44,811 bases of DNA from DYEC01 sp034434695 (GCA_034434695.1 DAOTYY010000041.1:1-44811); one strand, 5' to 3'. Positions 1-8,398 are shown, counted from the stretch's first letter. Numbers and translations are program-made. Notes: generated from the sequence alone by a model not told the origin.

Positions 1-208
1 CTGCTTCCTTTCTTTTGGTTTGAACCCGGTCCAGATCCACATCCGGTTTTTGCCTCCAAGCGCCAGGCGTTGAATCCGATTGCGATTCTATCGTCGCTGT
101 GCTTGGAGGTTACATAAAATCTGTCAGTCAATCAGGGTGATCAGCAATACCCGTCAGCTTCCAGCAGAATATATTGAAATGGCGCGCATGCTGGCGAAGT
201 AGAAGTTC
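1..208. other. left edge, no complete gene; nested inverted repeats
   Basis: No supportable gene lies before the lysS stop. One plus-strand frame is open from base 1 to a stop at 115-117 and could be the tail of a gene outside the window, but it matches nothing I know. The stretch is rich in dyads: CCTCCAAGC (53-61) pairs with GCTTGGAGG (101-109), with GAATC (72-76)/GATTC (84-88) nested between. A weak CCGG stem before TTTTT (about 26-51) might end an upstream transcript. Confidence 0.3.
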
Positions 209-1726
209 TTAATCTTCCTCGCGCTCGCGCAGATGCGGGAAGAGCAGTACTTCACGGATGGTATGCTTGTCGGTGAAAAGCATCGTCAGACGGTCAATGC
301 CCATGCCAAAGCCGCCGTTGGGGGGCATACCGTAGCGCATGGCGCGCAGATAGTCCTCATCCAATGGGTGGCGTTCTTCATCGTCTGCTTCGTAGGAGCG
401 TCCCATCTCCAGAAAACGCGCTTCCTGATCCAGCGGGTCGTTTAACTCCGTAAAAGCATTACAGAGTTCCATGCCGCCGATGAACCCTTCAAAGCGCTCT
501 ACAGTCGTCGGGTCGTCGGGTTTGCTCTTTGCCAGCGGAGAAATATCGCGCGGATAGTCGTAGAGGAAGGTGGGCTGGATCAGCGTCGGTTCCAGGAAAT
601 CGCCCAGCAAACCGTCAATCAATTTGCCGCGCGGCGTGCCCGGTTTTGGGTTCAACCCCTTTGCCCGCATGGCAGCTTCCAGACTTTCGCTGGTGGGGTG
701 TTCGTTGATGTCAATTCCAATTGCTTCGATCAGTCCCTGCCGCAGCTCCAGACGCCGCCAGGGTTTGCTGAGGTCAATCTCATGCCCTTCATAAGTGAAG
801 GCGGGTTTGCCCAGCACCTCGATGGCAGTATAACGGAGCATCTCTTCGGTAAAGTCCATGACTTTCAGATAATCGGCGTATGCCCAGTAAAACTCGAGCT
901 GAGTAAACTCCGGGTTATGTTTAAAAGAAACACCTTCGTTGCGAAAGTCTCGCCCGATTTCATACACGCGGTCGAGCATGCCGACCAGCAAACGCTTCAA
1001 GTAAAGTTCAAAGGAAATGCGCAGGTAGAGGTCTTGTTTGAGCTGATTGTGATGGGTGATGAAGGGGCGGGCTGCTGCGCCGCCGTAGATAGGTTGAAGG
1101 ATGGGGGTTTCAACCTCCAGAAAGCCGTGGCTGTCCAGAAAATTACGCAAAGCGCGCACAATACGGGCGCGGGTGCGGAAGACTTCGCGCACTTCCGGAT
1201 TAACTGCCAGATCGGCGTAGCGCTGTCGGTAGCGCACTTCGGGGTCGGCTAAGGTGGCGTGGCGGACGACCTGCCCATCTACGATTTCATCTTTTGCGGC
1301 GGGCAGGGGGGTGATAGCTTTTGCCAACATGCGGAAGTCATACACATGGAGCGAGATTTCGCCAGTGCGGGTGCGCATGACGATGCCTTGCGCTTCGACA
1401 AAATCGCCCAGATCAAAATCCTCGCGGAATCGCTCAAGTTTCTCTTCTCCCAGCTCATTGACGCGCAGAAAAAGTTGAATGCGCGCCTGGCTGTCCTCCA
1501 TGTGAGCGAAGATCAGTTTCCCCATGACGCGCATCGAGCGCAAACGCCCGCACAGCGTAGCCTGAACAGGCGCAGCATTGGGGTCGTTTTCGCCGGCAGT
1601 AAAGGCGGCGATGGCTTCCTGAATCGTGTGGGTGGGATGGGCGCGCGTGGGGTAGGGGGGAATCCCGGCAGCAATCAGCCGCTGGATTTTTTCATAACGA
1701 ATTTTTTCGAGCTCTGAAAATTCCAT
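209..1726 (-). CDS. lysS: lysine--tRNA ligase, class II
   Basis: Charges tRNA-Lys with lysine in the cytoplasm. The 505-residue protein has the normal bacterial LysRS length. An N-terminal OB-fold anticodon-binding domain (about residues 55-135) precedes the class II catalytic core. Motif 2 is visible as FRNEG...HNPEFT at about 261-275, and motif 3 as GGFGMGIDRL at about 471-480. The lysine/ATP-pocket sequence GGMELCNAFTELNDP lies before motif 3. The start is the ATG at 1726; the ribosome site in front of it is weak. It lies downstream of greA on the same strand but behind a strong terminator, so it probably has its own promoter or depends on readthrough. greA-lysS adjacency is common in bacteria. 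Confidence 0.97.
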   Translation of the reverse strand: MEFSELEKIRYEKIQRLIAAGIPPYPTRAHPTHTIQEAIAAFTAGENDPNAAPVQATLCGRLRSMRVMGKLIFAHMEDSQARIQLFLRVNELGEEKLERFREDFDLGDFVEAQGIVMRTRTGEISLHVYDFRMLAKAITPLPAAKDEIVDGQVVRHATLADPEVRYRQRYADLAVNPEVREVFRTRARIVRALRNFLDSHGFLEVETPILQPIYGGAAARPFITHHNQLKQDLYLRISFELYLKRLLVGMLDRVYEIGRDFRNEGVSFKHNPEFTQLEFYWAYADYLKVMDFTEEMLRYTAIEVLGKPAFTYEGHEIDLSKPWRRLELRQGLIEAIGIDINEHPTSESLEAAMRAKGLNPKPGTPRGKLIDGLLGDFLEPTLIQPTFLYDYPRDISPLAKSKPDDPTTVERFEGFIGGMELCNAFTELNDPLDQEARFLEMGRSYEADDEERHPLDEDYLRAMRYGMPPNGGFGMGIDRLTMLFTDKHTIREVLLFPHLREREED

Positions 1727-1745
1727 ACTTTCTCAAGCCTTTCTG

Positions 1746-1784
1746 CAACAAAAAGCCCCGCCCGCTGGATATGGGGCGGGGCTT
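1746..1784 (-). terminator. intrinsic terminator after greA
   Basis: An 11-bp GC-rich stem (1753-1763 with 1774-1784, core GCCCCGCCC/GGGCGGGGC) is followed, reading the minus strand, by TTTTTG. It lies between the greA stop and the lysS start, so it ends or attenuates greA transcription. Confidence 0.85.
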
Positions 1785-1803
1785 GTCTTTGTTCGCCCCA
1801 GAG

Positions 1804-2271
1804 TTATTCGACCTTTAAGATTTTTACCATAAATGAACCGGCAGGCGCATCGACGCGCACGGTTTCGCCTTCGCGATGGTTGAGCAATGCCCTGCCAAGC
1901 GGCGACTCATTAGAAATGCGCCCCTCTTTGGGATTGGCTTCGGCGGCGCCCACAATCACATAAGTTTCCGGTTCACCGCCTTCTTCCTGGATGGTTACTT
2001 TGAAACCAACCTGAATGGTGTCTGATTTGACTTTGGTTTCTTCGTCTACGATGCGCGCACTGGCAAGCAGGATTTCCAGTTCTTTGATGCGCCCTTCGAC
2101 AAAAGCCTGCTCGTTTTTGGCGGCTTCGTATTCGGCGTTTTCGATCAGTTCCCCGCCTTCCATGGCTTCATGCAGCCGTTCGGCGATCTCCTGACGCTTC
2201 ACGGTGCGCAGGTAATCCAGTTCTTCCTGTAGTTTACGATAGCCTTCTTTGGTCAGGAACGAGGTAGGCAT
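1804..2271 (-). CDS. greA: transcription elongation factor GreA
   Basis: Rescues backtracked RNA polymerase by stimulating transcript cleavage through the secondary channel. At 155 residues it has family length. The N-terminal coiled coil (about 1-75) carries the acidic tip segment GGELIENAEYEAAK, and the C-terminal FKBP-like domain carries the family motif ESPLGRALL. I chose the ATG at 2271 because AAGGA sits 7 bases upstream; an in-frame GTG at 2286 would add five residues (MKDNK) but overlaps that ribosome site. It is followed by a strong terminator and then lysS. The leader of about 140 nt from the proposed promoter contains a perfect 12-bp palindrome (2347-2358) and an imperfect hairpin (about 2372-2396), which could matter for control. 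Confidence 0.96.
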   Translation of the reverse strand: MPTSFLTKEGYRKLQEELDYLRTVKRQEIAERLHEAMEGGELIENAEYEAAKNEQAFVEGRIKELEILLASARIVDEETKVKSDTIQVGFKVTIQEEGGEPETYVIVGAAEANPKEGRISNESPLGRALLNHREGETVRVDAPAGSFMVKILKVE

Positions 2272-2409
2272 CTTATTATCCTTCACGCAATTGTTTTTAA
2301 CAGGTTAAGGAGGGTCTGCGGTTGGGCTGGCATGAAACAAAAACCACTCCAATTGGAGCGATTTCCCTGCGAATGAGGCCCCTCTGGCTTCATTCCATCC
2401 TCGTTCGTT

Positions 2410-2438
2410 ATGATAACATAATTTTGAACAGTTTGCAA
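2410..2438 (-). promoter_or_regulatory. candidate sigma-70-type promoter for greA
   Basis: On the minus strand TTGCAA (2438-2433) is separated by 17 bases from TATCAT (2415-2410), oriented towards greA. It fits the consensus moderately; the predicted leader would be about 140 nt. Confidence 0.4.
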
Positions 2439-2490
2439 GTTTTGTGCGCATCTCTTTGATTTTCCCCCTTAACCTGCGAGGGTTGAAAAA

Positions 2491-2519
2491 TTGGCATTTG
2501 GGAAGTTTTGGTGTACACT
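2491..2519 (+). promoter_or_regulatory. candidate promoter of the kinase/FGE remnant
   Basis: TTGGCA (2491-2496), a 17-base spacer and TACACT (2514-2519) stand about 33 bases before the start codon of the broken kinase gene. The promoter seems to have survived the deletion that destroyed the gene body. Confidence 0.45.
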
Positions 2520-2552
2520 GAATGAGGAAACTTTGATACAGAGGGAAAGCGG

Positions 2553-2917
2553 ATGATGGCAGGGAATCTGATGGGTCAATCGTTAGGGCGGTATCACCTT
2601 GTGGAGCAGTTGGGGCGCGGGGGGATGGCGGTGGTGTACAAAGCCTACGACATGCGGCTGGAGCGAGTCCGTATGGAGCTTTGGACATGGCGGGGAATGT
2701 CTGGGAATGGGCAGCGGACTGGTATGGGGGAAGCTACTATAGGGAATCGCCGCGGGAGAATCCGCCGGGCCCGTCCAGCGGGGAGTATCGTGTTGTGCGG
2801 GGCGGCTCGTGGTTCACCTTCGAGGACTACGTGCGGGCTGCCAACCGTCACAGGTTCGAGCCTTTCAGTACCTACAGCAGTCTCGGCTTTCGGTGTGCGC
2901 TTGGCACATCCCCGTAG
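2553..2917 (+). pseudogene. remnant of a Ser/Thr protein kinase-FGE/SUMF1-domain gene
   Basis: The first about 38 codons encode the start of a Hanks-type kinase: GRYHLVEQLGRGGMAVVYKAYD, i.e. the glycine-rich loop up to the region before the catalytic lysine. At about 2660-2668 homology jumps to another frame, which encodes the C-terminal end of a formylglycine-generating-enzyme domain: GASPYGALDMAGNVWEW, later VVRGGSWF and SLGFRCAL, ending at the stop at 2915-2917. Kinase and FGE domains can occur on one long polypeptide, so I infer a large internal, out-of-frame deletion of one gene. All catalytic parts are lost. The original frame reads on to 2933 but is nonsense after the junction. The promoter and ribosome-site region look intact. 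Confidence 0.8.
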
Positions 2918-3019
2918 GGGCTCGCAGCCGTGATGCTGGGCTGCTGGTGTGCTGACGAGGGGCAGGGGGTTGGCGCGCGTTTTTTGCTCGTTGCGGTAAA
3001 ATTGCGTGCGGAGGCATGG

Positions 3020-3739
3020 ATGAGCAGACCGTTTACCTATCGTATTTCAGAGGAAATCTTTGTTCGCTTTCCCGGCTATGTGCGCGGGGTGGCGCTGGCG
3101 TTCGGCGTCCAGAACCGCCCGTCGCCGCCGGAGCTGGTTGCCATGCTGCGCGAGGCGGAGGCGCAAGCGCGCAGGCAGTTGCACCCTGACAAAATCGCCG
3201 AACATCCGCGCATTGCCGCCTGGCGCGAGGCATACCGCGCCTTTGGCGCCAAGCCGAGCGAGTTCCGCCCCTCGATGGAAGCGCTGGCGCGCCGGGTGGT
3301 CAAGGATCAGCAGCTTCCTTCCATCAACGCGCTGGTGGACATCGGCAACGTGCTTTCTTTGCGCTATCTGGTGCCGGCCGGCGGTCATGCGATTGACGTG
3401 CTCAAGGGGGACATCAGCCTGCGCCTTGCCGGCGGGCAGGAAACCTTTATCCCTTTCGGCAGTGAAGAGGTCGAGCATCCCCTGCCCGGTGAAGTCATCT
3501 TTGCCGAAGGCGATACGGTGTTGACCCGCCGCTGGACCTGGCGGCAGGCAAACCACACCCTGACCCTGCTGACCACGACCGCCATCGAATACAATGTAGA
3601 TGGGCTGCCGCCGGTGACCGTGGATGAGGTGGAGCAAATTTGTCAGGAAGCCGGCGGGTTGATCAGCCGTTTTTGCGGCGGACGGGTGCGTTATGAAATC
3701 TTGAGCCGCGATCGTCCGTCGCTTGAGCTGTCCGAATGA
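3020..3739 (+). CDS. B3/B4 tRNA-binding domain protein
   Basis: A 239-residue protein resembling the B3/B4 domain of the phenylalanyl-tRNA synthetase beta chain, here free-standing. In the synthetase this fold carries mischarged-tRNA editing; stand-alone members are poorly characterised and may be trans-editing or tRNA/amino-acid binding proteins. Visible family features are the central PSINALVDIGNVLSLRY segment and the following VPAGGHAIDVLKGD and LPGEVIFAEGDTVLTRRW strands. I chose the ATG at 3020 because GGAGG lies 6 bases before it; an upstream in-frame start at 2930 adds an unlike peptide. It follows the kinase remnant and precedes serC. The family call is good; the exact function is unknown. 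Confidence 0.8.
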   Translation: MSRPFTYRISEEIFVRFPGYVRGVALAFGVQNRPSPPELVAMLREAEAQARRQLHPDKIAEHPRIAAWREAYRAFGAKPSEFRPSMEALARRVVKDQQLPSINALVDIGNVLSLRYLVPAGGHAIDVLKGDISLRLAGGQETFIPFGSEEVEHPLPGEVIFAEGDTVLTRRWTWRQANHTLTLLTTTAIEYNVDGLPPVTVDEVEQICQEAGGLISRFCGGRVRYEILSRDRPSLELSE

Positions 3740-3924
3740 GTGCCATAAAAGTGAAGACCTACACTGTACGGACAAGAGCGGGTATAATCACTATCGCCAA
3801 ATGGGCAATTTCCCTGTAACTTTTGCAGGTGATTCGAAAACACCGCATCTATGATAAACAGAGCATTTGGAACAACCTGAATACACCAGCTTGAACCTAA
3901 AAACTGAAAAAAGGACGGATGAAT

Positions 3925-4992
3925 ATGAAAAAGCACAATTTTAACCCAGGACCAGCGATACTCCCCGAGTCTGCTGTTAATGAAACGATTGCTGCGATGA
4001 AGGATTTTGCCGGTACCGGTCTCTCGATTCTCGAAGTTTCCCATCGCAGCAAAGAATTTGAAGCAGTTGTCAATGAAACCGTTGCGTTGTTCAAAGAGGT
4101 GATGAACATTCCCGAAGGCTACGCGGTCATTCTGGTCGGCGGCGGCGCCAGCACGCAGTTCTTCCATGTCCCCTATAATTTGCTTGAAAAGAAAGCCGCC
4201 TATCTGGTCACTGGTGAGTGGGCAACGCGCGCTTACAAAGAAGCCAAGCTGTTTGGCGAAGTAGAAGTGGTGGCTTCTTCGGAAGACAAGAAGTTCACTT
4301 ATCTTCCCAAAGGTTATACGATTCCGGGTGATGCCGATTATTTCCACATCACCACCAACAACACCATTTTCGGCACCGAAATTCTCTATGACATCGACTC
4401 GCCGGTTCCGCTGGTAGCGGACATGTCTTCGGATATCTGCAGCCGTCCGGTGGATGTATCCAAGTATGGGTTAATCTACGCAGGCGCGCAGAAGAATATC
4501 GGCGCGGCAGGACTGACGGTGGTCATCGTCAAGGAGAGCCTGTTGGGTAAGGTTTCCCGCCCATTGCCGACGATGGTGGATTACCGCACACACATCAAGC
4601 ACAATTCTCTGTTCAATACACCGCCTGTGCTCAATGTTTATGTAACCATGATGACGTTGCGGTGGATTAAAGAAATTGGCGGTCTGGCGGAAATCGAAAG
4701 GCGTAACAAAGCCAAAGCCGAGCTGATCTACAACGAAATTGACCGCAACAAGTGCTTTGTCGGCACGGTGGCAAAGGAAGATCGTTCACGCATGAATGCC
4801 TGCTTCGTGATGGCACCCGGCTATGAACAATACGAAGAGGAATTTGCTAAATTCGCCGCCAGCAAAGGCATGGTCGGCATTAAAGGACACCGCTCAGTGG
4901 GGGGCTTCCGCGCCTCGATGTACAATGCACTGCCGATTGAAAGTGTCCAGGCGCTGGTGGAATGTATGCAGGAATTTGAAGCCAGCCACTAG
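3925..4992 (+). CDS. serC: phosphoserine aminotransferase
   Basis: Converts 3-phosphohydroxypyruvate and glutamate into phosphoserine in serine synthesis; also used for pyridoxal phosphate in some bacteria. The 355 residues match the class V aminotransferase SerC throughout: NFNPGPAILPE at the N-terminus, GGGASTQF (cofactor phosphate contact), the Schiff-base lysine in AGAQKNIG and the C-terminal GGFRASMYNALP. ATG at 3925 lies 9 bases after AAGGA, against only 3 bases for the in-frame ATG at 3919, so the longer form (two more residues) is less likely. The 185-base upstream gap has a TATAAT (3783-3788) without a convincing -35 box. The convergent neighbour is glycerate 2-kinase, also in three-carbon acid metabolism. 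Confidence 0.95.
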   Translation: MKKHNFNPGPAILPESAVNETIAAMKDFAGTGLSILEVSHRSKEFEAVVNETVALFKEVMNIPEGYAVILVGGGASTQFFHVPYNLLEKKAAYLVTGEWATRAYKEAKLFGEVEVVASSEDKKFTYLPKGYTIPGDADYFHITTNNTIFGTEILYDIDSPVPLVADMSSDICSRPVDVSKYGLIYAGAQKNIGAAGLTVVIVKESLLGKVSRPLPTMVDYRTHIKHNSLFNTPPVLNVYVTMMTLRWIKEIGGLAEIERRNKAKAELIYNEIDRNKCFVGTVAKEDRSRMNACFVMAPGYEQYEEEFAKFAASKGMVGIKGHRSVGGFRASMYNALPIESVQALVECMQEFEASH

Positions 4993-5016
4993 TCTAAAGT
5001 TTTGCAGAGATACATC

Positions 5017-5049
5017 CGTGCGGGTGAGGCAAAAGCCGTCATCCGCACG
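5017..5049. terminator. hairpin between convergent serC and glycerate kinase genes
   Basis: Arms 5017-5027 and 5039-5049 (CGTGCGG.../...CCGCACG, one G-U pair), extended by GGC/GCC around an AAAA loop, form a stem of about 14 bp in the 62-base gap between two converging stop codons. It has no clear T-run on either strand, but position and stability suggest a two-way terminator. Confidence 0.55.
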
Positions 5050-5054
5050 ATTGC

Positions 5055-6422
5055 TTAAAAAACAAAGAGGAACTGCAAATCGTTGACGTTGGTGCGGGTA
5101 GGACCTGTTTTCAGCAGGTCGCCGAGCGGCTCAAAAAAGTGATAGGCATCATTGCGATTGAGGAAATCCTGCGGCTCGAGCCCCAGTGCGCGGGCGCGTA
5201 ATAAAGTGGTGTCGCTGGCGACCGCTCCAGCGGCGTCCGTGGGACCATCGCCGCCATCGGTTGCCAGGCTGATCAGCAAGGATTGCGGTACCTGTGCCAA
5301 CCCCTCCACTGCGCCCAAAACCAGCTCCTGATTGCGTCCGCCTTTTCCGCTGCCGCGCACGGTGACAGTGGTCTCGCCGCCGGTGATCAGACAGGCAGGG
5401 CGGGAAAGAGGCTCAGCGCTTGCGTGAATTTGACGGGCAATTGCTGCCAACAGCATCCCAGCCTGGCGCGCTTCTCCCTGCAGAAAAGTGGTCAACCGCA
5501 AGGTGTGAAAACCAAACGTTTTGGCGCGCTCGGCAGCGGCATTTGCCGCCTGAGCGTTGCTGGCGGCAAGCACATTTTGAACGCGTTGGAAGATTGGATC
5601 GCCCGGTTTGAGCGTTTCAGCAGCCTCGCCTTGCAAGCCGCGCCGGAGATAAGAGAGAATGCCTTGCGGAGTCTCATCCAGCAGTGAAAACAGTTCCAGC
5701 ACTTTCCAGGCATCCTGAAAGGTGCTGGCGTCTGGAACGGTTGGTCCTGAGGCGATGGTCTCCAATGGGTCGCCGACGACATCCGAGAGGATAAGCGTAC
5801 AGACGCGGGCGGGCGCCGCCCGCCGTGCCAGCCCGCCGCCTTTGACCTGATCCAGATGTTTGCGCAGGGTGTTGATTTGAGCGATGCTTGCGCCGCAGCG
5901 TAGCAGAATGTTGGTCAGTTGCTGCAGGTCGCTCAGGCTCACCCCCTCTGCCGGCGCGGTCATCAAAGCAGAACCGCCGCCGGAAATCAGGCAAAAGACC
6001 AGATCATCTGCGGTGGTAGTATCGAGGAGATGCAGCATCCGGCGCGCAGCTTCTATCCCACGTTCATCGGGTAATGGGTGCCCTGCTTCAAGGATATGGA
6101 CCCGCCGCAAGGCTGGCTGCGGGGGAAGGTGACCTTCTTTTGTGATCATCAGACCATTGGTCAGGTGATCGCCCAGGATATCTTCGACTGCCAGCGCCAT
6201 TGGATAGGCGGCTTTTCCTGCGCCTATGACATATATGTTTTGAAAGTTTTTGAGCGGATAAATCTGTTCGTCAACTTTTAGCAGGTCGCCCGTTCGGTGC
6301 AGTGCGCTCCGAACTGCCTGGTAGGGGTCGGCGGCTTGCAATGCGGCTGCCAGCACCGAACGCACGAGAGCAGCTTGGGTGAGATGTTCCAGAGTGAAGC
6401 TGGTCAGATGTTGGGCATCCAT
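5055..6422 (-). CDS. glycerate 2-kinase, MOFRL family
   Basis: Phosphorylates D-glycerate to 2-phosphoglycerate with ATP, feeding glyoxylate- or serine-derived carbon into glycolysis. It is 455 residues long. The N-terminal DUF4147 domain shows YVIGAGKAAYPMA and the loop CLISGGGSALMTAP; LRKHLDQVKGGGLA follows; the C-terminal MOFRL domain ends with GGRNQELVLGA and LATDGGDGPTDAAGA, a metal/ATP-binding signature. It appears to be the third gene of a minus-strand unit after the antiporter and PII-like genes, 21 bases from the latter. Glycerate can arise from purine-derived glyoxylate, so a link to the catabolic genes further right is possible but is not shown by the sequence. Confidence 0.9.
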   Translation of the reverse strand: MDAQHLTSFTLEHLTQAALVRSVLAAALQAADPYQAVRSALHRTGDLLKVDEQIYPLKNFQNIYVIGAGKAAYPMALAVEDILGDHLTNGLMITKEGHLPPQPALRRVHILEAGHPLPDERGIEAARRMLHLLDTTTADDLVFCLISGGGSALMTAPAEGVSLSDLQQLTNILLRCGASIAQINTLRKHLDQVKGGGLARRAAPARVCTLILSDVVGDPLETIASGPTVPDASTFQDAWKVLELFSLLDETPQGILSYLRRGLQGEAAETLKPGDPIFQRVQNVLAASNAQAANAAAERAKTFGFHTLRLTTFLQGEARQAGMLLAAIARQIHASAEPLSRPACLITGGETTVTVRGSGKGGRNQELVLGAVEGLAQVPQSLLISLATDGGDGPTDAAGAVASDTTLLRARALGLEPQDFLNRNDAYHFFEPLGDLLKTGPTRTNVNDLQFLFVF

Positions 6423-6443
6423 TGCCAGCCCGGTGCAAGCATA

Positions 6444-6830
6444 TCATTCATTGTTTGTGTCACTGATTGTACGCTGGGGTTTACGATGCAGACCATATGC
6501 CTGTGCCAGGTGGATGATTGCCATAACCCCTGTGTTCGGTTCGTTCAAATCGCCTACCACCGCCTGAGTGGCATGGACGATTGCCTCTACTATCTTGTCG
6601 TCTTCAACAATCGTGAAGAGCGTGCGATTCATCTGTTCCGCATGGCGGATGATGTCTTGCAAACTGGGCATCAGCGGCAGATTTTCCCGTAAGGCTGACT
6701 TTCTCTGACGCAATTTTGCCAGCCCCGTGCTGGGTAGAATAGTGATTCCATTGACGCCGCATTCTTCCCATGCCTGAAGCACATCTTCCAGACATTTTGT
6801 ATCATCCAGGACAAATAAGATGAGGTACAT
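6444..6830 (-). CDS. PII-like (GlnB superfamily) regulatory protein
   Basis: A small cytoplasmic protein (128 residues) with the PII-superfamily pattern: a first strand MYLILFVLDDTKCLEDVLQA, then GVNGITILPSTG, a variable central loop (about residues 38-65) and a second half with TLFTIVEDDKIVEAI followed by VVGDLNEPNTGVMA. It is not a classical GlnB/GlnK: the uridylylated T-loop tyrosine and the usual ATP-site pattern are not apparent. It sits 26 bases downstream of a cation/proton antiporter gene on the same strand, so I infer a sensory subunit that gates the antiporter, as PII-like proteins do for other transporters. The ligand cannot be read from sequence. Confidence 0.7.
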   Translation of the reverse strand: MYLILFVLDDTKCLEDVLQAWEECGVNGITILPSTGLAKLRQRKSALRENLPLMPSLQDIIRHAEQMNRTLFTIVEDDKIVEAIVHATQAVVGDLNEPNTGVMAIIHLAQAYGLHRKPQRTISDTNNE

Positions 6831-6856
6831 AAAATCATTCTCCTCCCAAAGAGGAT

Positions 6857-8071
6857 TCAGGTTTCTGCAATCACTACCGGTTTCACAGCCGGCTGTTTGA
6901 AAGCGGTGCGTAACAAGGGTGGCGTCACCAGAGTGGTGATCAGCACCATGGCAATCACCGCTGAAAACGCAACGCTGTTCAATAAGCCTGCGTCCAGTCC
7001 TACTTTAGCGACGATTAAGCCAACCTCGCCGCGTGAGACCATGCCAATACCGAGCTGGATAGATTCGCGCCAGGAAAAACTTGCCAGACGGGCACCCAAG
7101 CCGGCGCCAAGAAGCTTACCAAGGATAGCGATCACTGACACAGCCAGACTGATCCAGAGAGCGCTGATTTCCAGTGTGTGCAGGTCAATGCTCAACCCTA
7201 TCGTGACAAAAAAGATGGGTACGAAAAAGCTGTAGGCGACGGCTTGCAAATTGTCCTCAAATTGAAGTTTCTCGGGTGTGCGGGCAAGCATTAAGCCTGC
7301 CAGGAAGGTACCGGTGATGGCTGCCATTTCCCCAATCAACTCAGCCGCCAGACCATAAACCAGCATGACTACCAGCGCCAGCGTGGTCAGACCGTAGCTG
7401 ATGGAAAGCTCATTGATTTTGCGCGTCAGGTAGGGCAACACCCATAACCCAAAGGCAGCGGAAAGCAACAAAAACAGCAGCATTCGTCCAAAAACGATCA
7501 AGATGCTGACCAAACCGCCAGTTGTGCTGGTGATCAACGCCAAAAAAGTGGAAAGCAGGAGAATGACAAGGATATCATCCAGGACAGCGGCACCTAACAA
7601 GCCAAGCCCTACTCGGCTGCGCAACATTTTTAGTTCCATCAGCGTCTGCGCTGAGATGCTGACGCTGGTCGCTCCCAGTGACAATCCCAGAAAGAAAGCT
7701 TGCTGACCGTCTAAGCCAAAAAGGATTCCCAGCAGCCATCCCAGTCCCACAGGTGTGACCACTCCCAAAAAGCCGGAAAAAACGGATACACGGACATTGC
7801 GGATCAGCTCGGAAAAGTGCAGCTCCAGACCTGCAAGGAACATCAGGATCAGGACGCCTAATTCACCAAGTTCAATGACGATCTCAGTCAGGTGGGTATC
7901 GGTGATGATATATAGGTGGGTGAGATCGAGCAGGGAAGGTCCCAGCAATAAACCTACCAGCAGTTCTCCCAATACGGAAGGCTGACCCAGCCGCGTGCTC
8001 AGATAGCCTGCTGCTTTCGCAGCCAGCAGAATGATCGAAAGGACAAACGCCAGTTGCAGAAATGGGCTCAT
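6857..8071 (-). CDS. cation/proton antiporter, CPA2 (KefB/NapA) family
   Basis: A membrane exchanger of Na+ or K+ against protons. The 404 residues form about 11-13 hydrophobic helices and nothing else: no C-terminal TrkA-N or TrkA-C nucleotide-binding domain, unlike Kef systems. Family landmarks are GQPSVLGELLVGLLLGP (about 29-45), FLAGLELHF (about 78-86), GATSVSISAQTL (about 133-144) and an Asp-Asp pair at 165-166 (VLDD), the ion-binding pair typical of electrogenic members. The lost regulatory domain may be replaced by the PII-like protein encoded just downstream. ATG at 8071; first gene of a likely three-gene unit. Confidence 0.88.
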   Translation of the reverse strand: MSPFLQLAFVLSIILLAAKAAGYLSTRLGQPSVLGELLVGLLLGPSLLDLTHLYIITDTHLTEIVIELGELGVLILMFLAGLELHFSELIRNVRVSVFSGFLGVVTPVGLGWLLGILFGLDGQQAFFLGLSLGATSVSISAQTLMELKMLRSRVGLGLLGAAVLDDILVILLLSTFLALITSTTGGLVSILIVFGRMLLFLLLSAAFGLWVLPYLTRKINELSISYGLTTLALVVMLVYGLAAELIGEMAAITGTFLAGLMLARTPEKLQFEDNLQAVAYSFFVPIFFVTIGLSIDLHTLEISALWISLAVSVIAILGKLLGAGLGARLASFSWRESIQLGIGMVSRGEVGLIVAKVGLDAGLLNSVAFSAVIAMVLITTLVTPPLLRTAFKQPAVKPVVIAET

Positions 8072-8154
8072 GATGACTTGTCACTCTCTTGAGTAATTAT
8101 TCTGATTTTACCATAGGGGGCTTGCGGCTGATCGCAAAGGGGAGTGTGTAAAGG

Positions 8155-8182
8155 TTGACAAATTGGAAGTTTCCGATAAAAT
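8155..8182 (+). promoter_or_regulatory. promoter of tRNA-Leu
   Basis: A perfect -35 box TTGACA (8155-8160), a 16-base spacer and TAAAAT (8177-8182), ending 19 bases before the mature tRNA. This is the best sigma-70-like promoter in the window. Confidence 0.7.
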
Positions 8183-8201
8183 AAATTCAGGTAAATCAAT
8201 T

Positions 8202-8285
<84 letters not shown>

Positions 8286-8289
8286 CTAC

Positions 8290-8312
8290 CCCCCTCAAAG
8301 GGGGCTTTTTTT
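8290..8312 (+). terminator. intrinsic terminator after tRNA-Leu
   Basis: A CCCCC-TCAAA-GGGGG stem-loop followed by C and seven T, four bases after the tRNA 3' end. Confidence 0.85.
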
Positions 8313-8398
8313 ATCGGTGTAAATCTTGCAACGGCTCTTTTCGATCAAGCGTTTTTGGCTTGAAACTGTGCGGCGAATGCAGTAAGATTGAAATCAGG

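Noticed and set aside
698..1717. Plus-strand open frames of 152 and 184 codons opposite lysS
   Set aside because: They are complete shadows of the lysS reading frame, with no family match and no ribosome site.
3047..3775. Minus-strand frame of 242 codons opposite the B3/B4 gene
   Set aside because: GC-rich antisense shadow of a gene with clear homology; low-complexity composition.
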